From positions 12,400,001 through 12,464,000 of the forward strand of contig NC_135202.1 of NCBI RefSeq assembly GCF_050948175.1: a DNA stretch of 64,000 nt, written 5' to 3'. This DNA is from Xylocopa sonorina. Lineage: Eukaryota > Arthropoda > Insecta > Hymenoptera > Apidae. The translations under genes and the position numbers were made by a program. Under the pieces are notes generated by a model. That model was not told the origin of the DNA. It worked only from the letters and a program-made list of their open reading frames with translations, and ran no database searches. Below, piece after piece: positions 11,378 through 25,630 of this stretch. Every line of letters starts with the position of its first letter. The stretch's first letter is position 1.

Positions 11378-14300
11378 GATTATATTTAGTCGTGCTCGTG
11401 GACCGCTGGGCCACGACGAGACAACCGTGGTCACTGGCCGGGCTACGAACGTCCGAATCCACTTCGCGAAGGAATCCAAACACGAGACTACGTTCGTACA
11501 ATGGACATTTGTAGGAAAATTAGCCGCTCGCGGATAGTCCAGATGACGATACTGTTTTCCTCGCGTGAGCGTCGCATCCCCGCATCTCTTGAAAGCGGTA
11601 ATAAATCCGTATCGTAGCGACAAATAGTTCGGCGGCAGCGTCGATCTTGGATCCACTAAAGCGGGCACGATAAAAACGTCCATGCCAAGCGTTCGATAAG
11701 TATATCCAAGACAAACGAGGACGAACGACTCCCTTATCGTGGCACGGTTTCGTGTACTCAGCTCTAATCACTTCCAGTGATATTAATAAATTGTCCCCGG
11801 AGGGGTGTATTTTCTTTCACTTTTTCCCCCAGCCACGTTCGGCGACGATGTTATTATTGTTTGCTTACTCTCGCGGAGGGAGATCTCTCCATCGAGAGAA
11901 GGCGTCCGTGACGAAAGAAGAAACGAACAGGGGTGGGACATCCCCGACCCTCCTCTCTCTCTCTTTGGTTCTTCTTTGGTCCTCCTCTGGTTCTCCTGCC
12001 GGTGGAATAACGTTAGACATGATTTACGATTAGGCAACGCGACGTAATAACCGATTTGAGCCCGGCCGTTCGCCCTAATTCCGAGTTACGAGGACCCGGC
12101 GACGATTTAGTCAATCGTACCACCATAATAATGCCGTAATGTCGCGTTCCACGGCTTTGGATACCGTCGTTCGACCAATAATAAACGAATTTATTGTTCC
12201 GCTACCAACCTCGGTCGCCAGTGAAAACGGAAAAGGGTTGCCCGCTCTCCGCCTCGTTCTCGAAAGATCGTTAAACGACGCGATTCGAGGAACGAACGTG
12301 AGTTTCGAGTTCGAACCGAGCGCATCGTCAGGATTTATTCGCGAGCCGACAGCAAAGACGAGAAAGGGAGAGTCGAGCCGAATCTCTATTTTCGCAGGCT
12401 CGCGCAGAGGCCTTTGAATAGATGCGATAAGGATCTTATAACCGTGCAGAGGGGGCGAAACTGGATGGATAGCGGGGTGTTGCGAAATATAAAGTAAACT
12501 ACCTAACATTGTCGCGATACGAAGAGACGCATCGCCGCTTGAATATTGATGCACTGCCTTTCGAAGGGAAGATGAAAGGGGCGGCTGCCTTTCGTCCTGA
12601 CTTTTTAATAATGAATTCGCTCCTTCTTGCCCCGCGGATTTTCTCCCGACCGCTTGAACGCTTCCCGTTTCTCCTCAGCTTCCCTTTGAACACGGCAACC
12701 TGCCGAAAAAGAATTAGCTCTACGTCGAATAAAATACACTCGATAGATCTAACGAAGAGGTAATTAAAAGATAACGAATAGCCCGGAGAGACGTCTAACG
12801 CTCTCCTAAAACGAACGTAATCGCGTCAAAGGCTTAAAAAGCCGAGCCTAGAACCACATTTCCAATCCCAGGACCGACTGGTAGGCTTCACCGTTTCGCT
12901 AACGTGATTTCATGTCGTCGACCTAACGATACTTGTAACTGACAGTCTTCCGGTCCCTGTTACCGTTCCTTTCTACCATCCGGGCTAATTATTTACGTCA
13001 AAATAGTACTTTCACTTAACGCGAATCAGCCCAGCGATATTTCACCAGTTCCAAAGATAACGAGCCGACGAATCACTCGAATACCTCGTCGAACAGAAAC
13101 AGACGAGAACTCGATCGATCACAGGCAATTAATCGAGAAAAATTTTTAATCGGTCAGTCTGTTCTACGGATTAGAAAGGTCTGCCGATTTTATACCTCGA
13201 GCGGCACCTGCTGGTAAGCGTTCCAGCATTCTACGAGATCGGTCGGATCGATACCACTCCACGATGGTAAGAGAAAACCAGCGAGTTCCATGGTTCTGGT
13301 CCCAGCTGCCTCCGCTCTACGGTATACTCCGTGTCTGCTACCGAAGAAACTTTTAAGACGTTAACGAGTACGGTCAGTCTCTGAAACAATGCTCCGCGAA
13401 AAAGAACGAACTCTCCCGCTGTTAGAAAAGAAGTGTCAAGTCACGCGAAAGAAACGTAACACTTGCCGCTGCGCTCCAAATATTCCCGAGGTGTCCAAGT
13501 TGTTACGGAAACCTCGAAAACTCGTGGGAATCGGTCATTTAGAATAGAGGCCTCCCGGAAGTGATTGGATTGCGACATCGACTCGTTCGATCGAACCGAT
13601 ACTTCCAAGCGATCTAACGCGACGCGTTCCGCGCTCCGTTAAATTATGCAGGCTCGCGGTTTCAGTCTGGCTACGTGTAACTAATTCCGTTATCTAATAT
13701 GTAATAACGAGCGATCGGGAAATTAATAAGCTGGCAACGAATTAGACGCGATAGTCCGTGAACGTTGATCGCGACGTCTCGCGTTCACCGTCATTTCGAA
13801 AGCCGTCGAAACCGCTTTTTTGCCAACTAAACACCGAATGTAATTTCGCTTGGCAAACCGCAACGTAATATCTCCAACACCGATAACTTATTCGACGTGG
13901 TATCGATAAATTCGTTCCGCGAGGAGAACCAGCCGCTATAATCGATCGACATTCGTCGTGCGCCTGATGACACAACGCAACGATAAGGCAAGCGTACGAA
14001 ACATCTCTATCCTTCTCTTCGTAGAAAATTCCTGGTAATTCTATCGATCTTGCTTCCGGTTTATCGTAAACCGTCGACGCGTTACGCCTTCTTCCGCGAG
14101 ATTGCAACAACATCGATTATTACGTGTGCACCTAGCACGTACACGCTGGCCATGACGTAAGATGTTAAGGGAAATGTTGGAGAATAGAGAAATTGATTCA
14201 TCGGGAAATTGGACACGATAATTCGACCGTGAAAGTCTAATTGGAAAGTGAAAAACAGCGGATTTCTTTTATCGTTAAAAATATAAAATGACGAAATGGG

Positions 14301-14475
14301 ATTAAGCGTCGATAGCGCTTTGGTAATTGAATACCGATACGCGCGCGGTAAGTAGATCGAGGCGACGCGGGTCAAGACCTAACGAAGATCGCGACCTCTC
14401 CGGACTGGTCAAACTGGTAAGGTATGGTAAATGTTAACGATCTAACGGACGTCTCGTTAATCGTCGATCAGGGAG

Positions 14476-14502
14476 GGAGAGAGAGAGAGAGAGAGAGAGA
14501 GT
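14476..14502. repeat. (GA)n microsatellite
   Basis: About 13 GA units. Confidence 0.9.
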
Positions 14503-17500
14503 GATTAACTTGACGGGACGCGTGCGGAACGTCGTCGTCGATTATGTTCCCCACGGGATGGAACGACGCATTAACGTTCTCCGCACGCTTTCGAATCTCC
14601 TGCTGTTAAACAAGCCTGGATCCGCGTTCCACCGGAGAACCGGAGCAAGTGTCGCCGATCTTTGCAAGATCGGAGTTTCCGTCGTTTTGCATATCTTCGT
14701 TATCGTCGATAATAAAGCAAATGGTATCGAGTAGGTCACTTCTGATAGGTACAGCTATCTCGTTACCGTCACTCGCGATTTCACCTCGAAAGAGTATCAC
14801 CTCGAGTCGCGAGAGCCACGTTACGACGCAAACTTTCGCAATTATCAATCGCTCTGTACGCGATTCGATGCATCGATAGTTCCGTCGAATAACATTTCTT
14901 ACGGTGCTACTATTCTTAATTGTTAATGCACCGTGAAATTCGATTTTCAATGCACCAGGCAAAGATCACCTTTTTCGATACCTTTTTCATTACGTATAGA
15001 TTTACAGCAAACCGCAAGTACGACTTACATCGTCTTGTTCTCTGTTCACCTTTCCCATTCTATAGGCAGTAACGATTTTTCTTCTTTTACTTTCCATCGA
15101 GAAGTTTATCACGCGTCGAAGCTAACGAACAGTAAATAAATAACGACGTTCAGCGGAGGAGAGCGTTCTCGTTAGTAACAAACAAGTTTATTGCACCAGA
15201 ATTATGTATAGCTATTAATAGTCGGGTTGTTGACGCTGATTAACAATGACCGATGGCCGAACAAAATTATCGGTGATCGATGAACAGAACCCAGAGTTGA
15301 CGGCATAACCCACAATTTTTCCGGGCACGCATCGGAGATGTAACGCGATAGCCGAGGCATGCATGCGTAGTACGGTGGCACGCGCTTGGGAAATCGTGAA
15401 AACACCTCGATCCTTGTATCTCTTACGTGTATCGGCGATGATACAATGTAAATTTTATGCGAAAAACGCTTTGAAGCACGATCGATTGGATTTATTTTTA
15501 TCTCTACAGCTGATCGAACAGAGTAAATTGTATTTCTTAATCGATTCGACTGTGTAACTTTTAGCGAGTAGTTTTAAACGTATTTTTACTTTTACTTTTT
15601 TTCATATTTTTTTTTATTTTTATCCAACGTTCGATCGTTCTTGCACATGGCGCAAGAAAGATCTTACAAAAACCTCAAATATATCTGTCAGATCGCAGTT
15701 GGAGATATTATGCAATCTTCGAGTCGGTAATTGATCGCTATAAACTTTTTACTACGCTAATACTAGTTATAGAAAACATTAACAATATATTAATCCGATA
15801 CGCCTCTTTATACGAATACTGTTAAGGGGTGCGCTTGGGTGCCGTTAGAAACAAGGTACAGCACTAGTCCAGCGCAATGGGAATAAGTGGTTAAATGGTA
15901 TATAAATAAACGACATTTTTGGCTTCGAAATTACTCCTTTCCGTGGATCCATCGATTTCCTAGAGACGGTCCCTAAATATTCTTCTACCTCTTCCATTCT
16001 TCGTTAATAGTAAAAGTACCTGTAGTAACCTGCAACAGAACACGGAGATCGATCATCCTCGGTTACTGAAACGCCGCGATCCGGTGGCTAGAACCGAACT
16101 CGAAACTCAAACCTCCCCGAACCTTCCCCCGTAAATGCAAACAAATTTCCTCCCCGGAGTATCCGGCGATCAGCGGAACGCACCGCGAACCAACAAACCA
16201 AACGAGACTCCGGATCGCGCAAACATCGCCGCAACAAAAGTTCCTTCGTTTCCCGGGTCTCCGTCTAATCGAATCTCCACGCACCGTCCTCGAATTCACC
16301 CGCGAGACACGACGTCTCCTGTAAACCGTCGAGTAATATTCCCGCGTCGAGCGGCTAACCGGCAAAGTCCCGTTTCCGCGGAGTAATCGTCGAGACACCT
16401 GACCACCCCTGTTGCTAATGAGAAGTCAGGCCCGGGACCGCTTCAAAGCTGCTAATTAGAGGACCCTCGTCACCCAGCCACCCTTCGACTGGTAAGTGCT
16501 CGCTTTTCTGCCCGTTGCCTCCGACCGCGGCGCTGACAATAAAGTTAACCGAGGGGCCGAACGAGAACCGAGATCCATTAAGCGGCCGAACGGCCGCGCC
16601 ATGATAGCGGAGCTCCGCGTAAATTTAGGCCCCAGCTCCCGAGAGATCGAATAGGCTGCGGAGAGCAACTCGAGTGCCAGAGTTCTTTCCTTTTTTTACC
16701 CACGTAAACGCTCCGCGAGCATTCAATCGCGTTGCATCGTCGCATTTTTCAACAAACTTTCATTAACGAACCATGTATCTTTCCTCGGGTAATTCAATTA
16801 ACTGTTATTATAATACTTGTTGAAATTCTTTGCGCACCGATTTAATCTCTATTCCGTGGAATAATCGGGTCCACGAGAAATTGCAAATTCATGGCGTATT
16901 AAATAACAGCTGTTCGCGGTTGTTCGAAATTGTATCGCGATACGATACGTGTCGAGTATGTTTCGTTTACGACGTTAACTCGCGCTAAAGGAAACGGCGA
17001 ATACCTCTAAACGAGCCGTAATTGCGGCCACGATTGTAAATCTCCGGTAAAAGCTTTCGGGAATACCAGCGCGCTGTTTTCCTTGCGGAATAGGGGGGAA
17101 AAAACGGGAAAGAATTCGCGGTTACCTCGCTGAAAGAAAAGAAAAGGCGGTAAAACGAACGAACTTGACCGCGAAGAAGGAGTCGACGAGCCGTTGATCT
17201 TCGAATGGGAGCGCAGACGATTTCCAACGCGCCGCCAAAAGCAGCGACCTTGTCGTCGACCTAGCTGACCTCGTAACACCTGTTACGCCTCGCGAAGTAG
17301 CTCAGCCGAGGTTACGCGCAAACGAGTTTAAGTCAGGAAGCGAACAAAATCACTTTCACTGAATCCCCCGTCCCTCTAAGTGGATCCCAAGGCTGACTCT
17401 TCTTCAACGAAGGGAAACCGGTATTCCCTCCCTTTCTCATTTATTCTCCGTCGAGCGACGAAGAACGCTATCGGCGTGGCACGATTTCGATAACGACGAT

Positions 17501-18101
17501 TCGAACGAAAACGCTACGGGTACGGGTGAGCGAGCGACTTACCTGGAAATTCGTCCAATCGTTCGTCCCGAATCGGAACAAAGGCAACCAGAGAGATCGT
17601 GTATTAATGTGTGATTAAGTTAGCACTATCGGAGACTACGTAGTTAGGCATCTAAGAAGAGTCGTAGGTATCGTGGATATATTTACAAGTTACGTGCGAT
17701 TCGAGGAATTCGCATGAGATGTGAACGAAAGCCTTTGAAGGTTCGTTTAAAAATGACCATCTTCCGCGTTCCGGTGTATTTGACATTTATATATAGGAGA
17801 GGTCAGGGATAACGAAGCAGGTGTCGTCCTCGAGGAGTTCACGATCACGACCGCGATCAAGATGGAACGCCTTTCACGGAAAGTATCCAAGGATCGAGCA
17901 CGAACTCAGCTCGATTCTTCGATTCTAGGGGCGACCGTTCAGGATTTCGTTCAGGTTATTTAAGTAAAATTAGCAACGCGACGAAAGGAATAACAGATCG
18001 GGTCAGTGCACTGACCGTTCGAATCTTGGTGCATCGGTTAAAACGGTTAAAACGAGTGAGAATAGGGTGGTCGGGCGAGTATGATAACAAATTAACAGCA
18101 A

Positions 18102-18107
18102 TTTATT
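18102..18107 (-). terminator. Polyadenylation signal of the small secreted peptide gene
   Basis: AATAAA on the minus strand, 117 bases after the stop codon. Confidence 0.6.
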
Positions 18108-18223
18108 CACAAGTTAGGTGTGCGCAGGGACGGCGACAAGTGCTCGAGGTTAGTGTCATCGTCCCGATGAGTCTTTGGTGAAGGACCGAGTGTCATTCGT
18201 TGGTTGCCTCCTCGCTTTTCCCC

Positions 18224-21200
18224 TTAGAATCCGAACAGGGATTTACCTGGGTTGGGTGGCACGAATCCGTAACCGCTCGCGCCAGCGATCACTCCGCTGG
18301 AATCGGCGCTGTTCAGCGGTGGAGCAGGTGGAAACACCACTGGACCTGCGGAAAACATCATCGTCAAACCTTTCGTAGGAAATTTCATTTCTCGACAACG
18401 CAATTCCCCTATCGGATTAGTTCGCTACCGACCATCGCGCCTTTTCCAATTCCTCGTTTCCACGCCCACTGACCCGATTCCGTAGGAATTTCAATCAGAA
18501 GCAACGCGACGTCTCCGTAACGCTTGGGAAAAATCATAAACGTATCACGCAACCGAGCACGTTAGCCTGTCTCTTAACTTTCCGACCTCGATTGTCCGCC
18601 GGTCGACCGATCTTAATCGCTCGACGATTACGAAATTCCTTATGCAACCAGATGATTTTCACTTCCTCGACGATGTTGAATACAATTTCCCGAGATATTT
18701 GGAATTTCAGTAATGTTGTTTACGAATTCGATAGTTTGGTCACACGCGGAATAGTTTTCAAGAAAGCCTCTGGAAATCTCCACGAATCGGGAAGTAATTA
18801 TTAACGCGAACAGTTATTAATCGATCAGTTATTCCGAGTTAATGGCTTCCACTGATGCATACGGAGCGTAAGAAATAGTGCGCAACGTGTATAAGTGCAC
18901 TGTTACAAAATCGCGACGCTCGATCAATTATTGTTCCGGTTAATTAAGAAAAGGGAACCCTACCCGATCGAAGCTACCGCGTTCATCGTCTTTCTAATTT
19001 ATCTCTCACACGAATGAATATAATTACTCGAAACCGTTTACGTAACCCAAGGTTCGTTATCCTTCGTAGTATATAAATTAGTCGAGATTGCGATAGAGAA
19101 CGGCACGTCGAAGAGAAAAGTAATCCGACACACGGGTACCAGAGTACAGATCGGCACCAGTTTCAGGGCAACTCGAATGCCCCGGTCATTCCGGTCGCAC
19201 TTTCCCGTTGCCATTTATCGTCCATAGGTGAGTCTGAACTTGGCACCCATTCCGCTTGGCAAACGCTCCACGGCGCGTTGCATTCGATCGCGAGGATCGT
19301 TTATCCTGATTACGTATACATCGATTTGCACGCGTCGAACAAATAAGAAATATCTAACATCGAACGTAAATATCTTCATCTGAATCTAATATAATTCAAC
19401 CTCCCCTCTATGTTTAGAAAATCGATCCGTGATATTTAACGCGCGCTTTCATTTTTCCCTTGACGTATTATACTAATCACACGTTGTCGGTGGCTCAACC
19501 AACCGTGTTCGTGAACCAGTTCCGGTAAAGGTAACGATCGTAATACGCTCAGCGTCAACTCGAATACCTCTCGATTTTTTTCTCGCCATTTTTCATTTTA
19601 GTAACGTATACCTACCCCTGTTCGATCGTGGATCCCGCATTCCTGCTAGTCTCAGATACGGACCAAATCCTGCGAACAACTGATTGTAGTTCTGGGACGA
19701 GGCCACCGCCAGGACCATTAAGACCAACGTGACCAGAATTGTCTGAAATAAAGACGATTTAACACCTATTATACCGTTCATCGTTTCATTTTCTGCGTTG
19801 CAAAATGAAAACCGCGTTAAAATTAACATTGCTCAACTATCCGTCTATTAAATGCCGTTCAATTATATTCAACCGGTTAATTAACGGATGGAGGATCGCA
19901 GACGAGTTATTACGCATCCTCGACTCTACTTTCGCTATTTCTCAATCCGAGCGCAAAAAAAAGGTGACTTTCGAAAAATCGAAAATGAAATCAAATCGAA
20001 ACCGAGAACGATCCTCCGCGAGGGATTCAGAGTCGACTGCTGCCAGCTTCGCGGTACGACAGCGAGAGACGATTAACGAGAGTCGACAGCTTCGTTAAAC
20101 GATCGTAACCGGTGCTGGTGACCGGTAGGTAACCTCGAGCGGATGATCGATGATCGACCAAAGTCGTATTTTATCTACAACACCATTCGGATAAGACGCG
20201 ACTATTTTTACGAGCGGTCGTTGATTAAAAATGCGGTACAATTTATAGAGCGATAGTTGCGGAGTAAAGTCGACTCGCGGACCGGACTTTGCGATCATTT
20301 CTTTGCCAATGGGATACCGTATGGGAACGTATGCACGGGTGCGATGACATTTAGTTCTCAACTTTGCACGCGTTACGGCGTAGCGCGTGGATTCGGTTTA
20401 ACAGCCGTCGATTAATTAGTCGTCGAACGAGCATGCACGTAATAATTGTTCCGACGGTTTTCTGTATCGAATGCAAGGTGAGCCACGCGACACGTAATCG
20501 CCGCGCGATTTCTTTCCCGATGCTCGACACAATGTCAAGGCGATTAATTGTTGCGAGAAACAAGACGAGAATTTCCTATATACGTTTAAAATTCATGAGG
20601 TATTCGCCGACTACAGATCGAACTACCCGATATAACGTAATCTCTACTGGAACGTTACGTTTCTTTCTAAACGGCGAACATGGGATTACGTCAGGCTAAA
20701 TTTATACTTGTCACAAGTGACTATAAACGAGAGTGATCGAAACGGGACGAAGAAGGATGGATCGAGGGAGAACGAACCGAGTAGAGTAGATTACCGAGTA
20801 CGGTAGATTGATGGACACGGCCGGTTCTAATCACCGATCAAGAAAGATATGAATAAATTTCGCGTCCGCGCAATTACCGAGGAAACGGGCTCACGAGTTT
20901 CTCGCAATATCGCGAATCTAATCTATTTTCTCGAGAGCCTGCTATTCTTTCCTCCGGTTCGTCGGAACAATATCTTACGGAAAGTGAGAGAAACGATTCG
21001 AAACGCTTCTCCCGCGGAGAAGTTAGTTGGTTAGACGCGTTCAATTGTGGATACGGAGGCACGAGGTCGCCCACAAACCGCGGCACACATGTGCGTACGC
21101 CGTGACGATAGATCACGGTGTTCCGATATCTACAGCCAACGCGTGTCAATGATCACCGCGTCGAGACGAGCCTGGACTTGGCGTCGTTACGAAATAGTTG

Positions 21201-24200
21201 TAAACACCTCGCATATTTGTGAAACGTGCCTTTTCCTTTTTTTCCATCCTGCCTCGACTACGGAATCGGACCGCGTTTTACCTTTCTATTCGGCGATCGA
21301 TAAGAGATCGTACACGTCCGTTTTATTATTTCCCCTCCGATCTAGTTGGAACCGCCCGTTCTCCGGTACTTCTCGACGCAGCGAGTCATCGAAACTAACC
21401 GAGCTGCAACCACCGAGGAGCACGCTCCGGACTTTTCTTTAACTCGCGCTGTTCGAGCAATAAACATCGGTGTAAATTTAATCGAATTGTACGAATCGTA
21501 AAACCGATGTACTACTCGCATTTCTAGATAACGATCGCCGTCACGATTTATGCGTCAGTTCGGACGATCGTGTCGGACAAGACGGGAAAGGCCAACCGTT
21601 CGGTTCGCGAATGTTTTCCTATCGCAAACAGCTCGATCGCAAGGTCGATTTCATTAACAATTTCAACTAATATCGCAGCGAGTTCGCGAAGCGAAACTCT
21701 CGATCGTTACGGATAGAAACGCTTCCGCGTGTAGTCTAAACTCTACTGAACTGTCAATGATACTCGTCGGCTTTATCCATCCGTATCGACGAATGCGTTC
21801 TCGATTCTAATTTTAGACGTCTCCGCGAAGTAAACGGGCCTCTGTACGGTGACAATGGACGGCGACAGAAGCAAAACGGTTCATTTACACCAGAGTCTTT
21901 TGTCGCGCTACAGCTGGAATGCACATAAGTCACACGGACACGCGACTGCACTCGAGACCACCATTGTTGCAACACGCCCACATCGTGCTCGTGCAAAACG
22001 TTATCTTCTCGCTTTTACCTTTCCGCCGCATGCTGCCCGCGCGTTTTACCGTGCTCGTAAACCAGTCGTTCTTTTCTCTTAAAACCATTTTTTCTCCGAG
22101 TCGCAAGTTAGAGGAGTGTGCTTCGTAACGATTAGAAAATTCAATCGCGGCAGAGCCGGAGAAATTTTCCCTACCGATTATTATTTTCGAGTGAAAATGG
22201 TGCAATTTCCTTGTGGCTCTCGCAACCGATCGACCGCGGCGTCGATTGAAATTTAATCAAGACTAACCGAGGTGAATCGATTCGGCTGGTTTTCACAATT
22301 TTTCGAATTGCGTGTCGCAAGTGTTTAATTTGAAGTTACCTGATGTTGACTCGAATGGTACCGCAGCTCATGTGGAAAGGTTGCGTAAAAGGTGGAAAGT
22401 AAATTGTGCCAGCGGACGCGTTATAGCGCTAGAGCGCGGCTGGTGTATTACAATAGAAACTTTAGAAAATAAATGGGAAATATCGCGTGGACTTATTTCC
22501 TGCGGAACGTGAACCGAGAGTCTTTCCCTTCGGAAAGGTGGCAGCGGTGGAATTGTGCAACGTGCGCGATAATCGAGGTCGGTGTTCAGAAAATTCGACG
22601 GAATGCGCTCTCCGAGAGGGAAACGACGCCACCTGAACGAGGAGAAACCTCTACCCTAGTTACGGAATTCGTAGTTGCGCGTTGTTGCGCGAGGTCCAAC
22701 TAGATATTAGAGGAGTACGTCACGTGAAATCGTTCCTGCGACACTACAATTCTAATCGGGAACGTTACGCAACAGGACGATTTAAAATTGTACCGTCAAG
22801 TGAAAGCGAGCATCCCCGTGTCGCGACTTCATCCTGGTCGTGTCGCGGCTCCGAGTCCTTGGCGGTAGGCCAATTATTGCGCGAAACAGGGGCCAACGGT
22901 GTTGGAAAATGCACCTGTCTTCGTAATTAGAAAGTGGGACGGCCACTGTGTCTTATGCACGTGGCTATTCAATTTCTATTCCGTCGGCACTTATCGTTAC
23001 GAACCTTTCAAAACTCTGTCGATAGATATTCGAAATCCATTTTTCCCTCTAGTAGTGCAACCGTCTAATAATTACGTCACTCCTGATAAGACAAGACGAG
23101 AAACAGGATGAACACTTCCGATCGCGTGCGCGGTCACGGTTGAACGGCTATCGGAGAAAATCGCTACGGAGCATTTCTCCTTCCCGAGCGGGAAATTCAC
23201 CACCATTCACTGGGATTTTTGAAAAAATACCCAGCTGCTGCTGGGGAACAGGTCTCGCTTCTCACCTTTCCAATCCGTTCACCCTGTCCACTTTCGCCCT
23301 ACCGAGAGAAGATAGATCGGACGAATCGCTCTCCTAAACTGATTCTTTCTTCTATCGGAGAACCGTACCAACGAAAGGTGTCCTACATAACATTTCTCTC
23401 GCACGATCCAACGATTCACAGATGACGACGACGACGACGACGACGACGACGAGCTCAATGACCGTGCAGCCATCGAACAAAAACAAAAGAATGATAAAAC
23501 GACGATGAAATCGGTCTTTCAGACATGGTTATGATTAATCGGCCACGGTACACGGTACATCGACCGATTCTCGCTAACTACCATTTATACAATTACGATT
23601 TGTACAATGAATAATATGAATCGATGAAATCGGACGAATCGTTTCGGATGAAGAAAATCGATCGATTCCATTGAAAATTTCACAAGAATTTAACTCGAAG
23701 AAAACGTGCTGAAAGTACGAGAAATGACGAAATTTTGTTTCAATAGAGAGAGAGCGAGAGGATCACAAATTTCATTGATGCAACACATTTGTCATCAATC
23801 TCGAGTGTCAACCAAAGTCTGACCAATATTTCTTCCGAACGGTAAAACATGATTTATGATACTTTTCTGTCATACCTCGTAACCATACACCCGCCGCGTT
23901 TCTTACTCTCCGTACTTCTCCGCTTGGTCGAGCAATAACCAATTCATAAATAATACTCGACGCGATATACAAATATTATCTGGATCGGAAATGAGGGAGG
24001 AAAAAGTACGCGATGGAAGAATATTGTCGCGTGTAAATTGAAACCGCGGAATTTTTCAGTAAAAAACGTCGTTTTCGACACACGAAACGCCGAAGGCGAT
24101 ACACGAATCACGGGACTCGTGTATCGTTCACGCACCAGAAATTCAACGAAATTGATCGAGAATATCCGCGTATTTCGCCACAGCCTACTCGAAACCGTCA

Positions 24201-25501
24201 TTCACGCGTGCGGTTACTCAAGTTAACACAGAGGGTTACCGATCTGTCGCGATCGGGGTGAGCCGATTACGATTCGCTAACGAGTTCGCTCGCTCTCTAA
24301 TGAATTTCAGCTATTGGAACCTCCGATTTCGCGTTACCTAATACTCGCTAACGCGTTTTGCATAACTAGTTCTCGTTGTTCCAGCTGGATTAATGCACGA
24401 CGAATCCTAAGTAGGAAATCTTGTAAGCGTAAATAAGTTTACACAATCGGAGGTTCGACATCGAACGCGAGAGTCAAGTGTCACGGTGCTAAGGAACTTT
24501 CTTTCGAACCGTTTTACAGGGATTAGGATAACCACGCGAACAATTTTGCAATCGAATCTCGATCGCGTGACCAAAAGCGGTGCCGTTTTCGCGAACGTAC
24601 CGCAAAAACACCGGAGAAGAAATTAAACGGTATCGAACTTGCCTGTTTCCACGAATTGTCCTTTCGTTTCCATCGTTATCGAAATTTCGATGAAACCGTA
24701 CTCGATACGAGGAAGCGGACGCGACAGATTCGACGCGGACTACCGCGAACGGGTTAGTTGAACAGCAAACGTCACGACTTGCCCGGGGCAAGGACGTGGA
24801 CCTGTCTGGCCTTAAGCTACGGTCTCGTGAATGAACCCGAGTCGAGTTTACGGATTTCCTTTACTCGCACCTTCGACTTCCTTCCGTTCCACGTATAGTC
24901 TCTCGACTCCGACGAGAGCGATAGTTTCACAGAAATACGAGGATAGACCGTGGAAACGATAGATTAGCCGATTGTTGAATTTTTCGCTGAACCATGGTTT
25001 CGGATACGAGAATGTAGAAAGTTCGATTGGATTACGCGAACCTCGTGATTTGTCCACTTTTACACGATCGTGACGAAGAAGATCGCGCACGAGGAATAAA
25101 AATCGCTAGATAGATAAACGAGAATGTCTGGTCTCACTTGCAACAACAGCGTCATCCTGCGCGAGAACCCTTCGTCGATCTTCGATCCGACTACCGTGTT
25201 CGATGGTATTCGAGCAGACACCTCATTTCCCCCGGGACCGTGTATGTGACCGAAGGGGTCATGTGCCGAACTGCGAGCACAACCGTGATACTTGTTAGCG
25301 GTTCACCGAAATGGAGATCGAACGAACACAGGGAGCGCGAGCTAGTTCACTATAAAAGCGCGAGTCCTAGTCCCGCGAAAGTATCTCCCACCGTTACCCA
25401 CCACCCCCACCAATTAATCCTGACTCTCGGAGCAACACTCCGAGGAAAACTTCCCTTTCTTCCGCCTCCTTACAGCTGCGAATATTACTTACGATCCTCA
25501 T
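18224..25501 (-). CDS. Small secreted peptide of unknown family, 85 residues
   Basis: Three coding exons: 25501-25493 (MRI, perfect donor GTAAGT), 19742-19616 (acceptor TCTTTATTTCAG, donor GTAGGT) and 18345-18224 (acceptor TTTTCCGCAG), ending in TAA. Phases fit. The joined start gives a strong signal peptide, MRITILVTLVLMVLAVASSQ. The mature part reads NYNQLFAGFGPYLRLAGMRD, then a Pro-rich VVFPPAPPLNS, SGVIAGASGYGFVPPNPG and KSLFGF at the end. There are no Cys residues and no clear amidation plus dibasic sites, so a disulfide peptide or classic neuropeptide is unlikely. AATAAA lies at 18102-18107. I do not recognise the family. Exons 2 and 3 are well supported. The link to exon 1, 5.75 kb away, is inference from phase and signal quality; an alternative is a local ATG at 19781 that reads straight through the acceptor. 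Confidence 0.68.
19070..19227 (+). promoter_or_regulatory. Candidate promoter and untranslated first exon, plus strand
   Basis: TATATAAAT at 19070-19078 is followed by a stretch ending in a perfect donor (ATAG, then GTGAGT at 19228). It lies antisense within intron 2 of the small peptide gene. The only ATG in it opens a short frame that ends at the donor. Confidence 0.25.
23424..23450. repeat. (GAC)n trinucleotide repeat
   Basis: About nine units. The minus strand reads as poly-Ser only because of the repeat. Confidence 0.9.
25351..25358 (+). promoter_or_regulatory. Orphan TATA box, plus strand
   Basis: TATAAAAG is a full match. No plus-strand gene is visible downstream. A 7-bp stem CTCGGAG/CTCCGAG with a 5-base loop follows at 25426-25444. 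Confidence 0.4.
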
Positions 25502-25599
25502 GGTTCGTCGAGATTGGTCAACCAGGGTGAGGGAGGAAGAGGTAGAGAGGGTTCGGAGAGCAGTCTCGCGGTAGTCACCACCGTGCAGCAACTTAACTG

Positions 25600-25630
25600 A
25601 CGCGGTACCACCCGCCGGATATACCTCGGT
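25600..25630 (-). promoter_or_regulatory. Possible core promoter of the small secreted peptide gene
   Basis: On the minus strand GGTATATCC is followed, about 27 bases on, by an initiator-like TCAGT, about 100 bases before the MRI exon. The TATA match is weak. Confidence 0.35.

Larger units (their letters stand above)
7481..18100. other. No gene seen; CpG-dense patch at about 8,690-9,640
   Basis: The patch has many short CT and CG runs and could be a promoter or untranslated region of a gene outside the window. I found no exon with a recognisable product. Confidence 0.5.
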
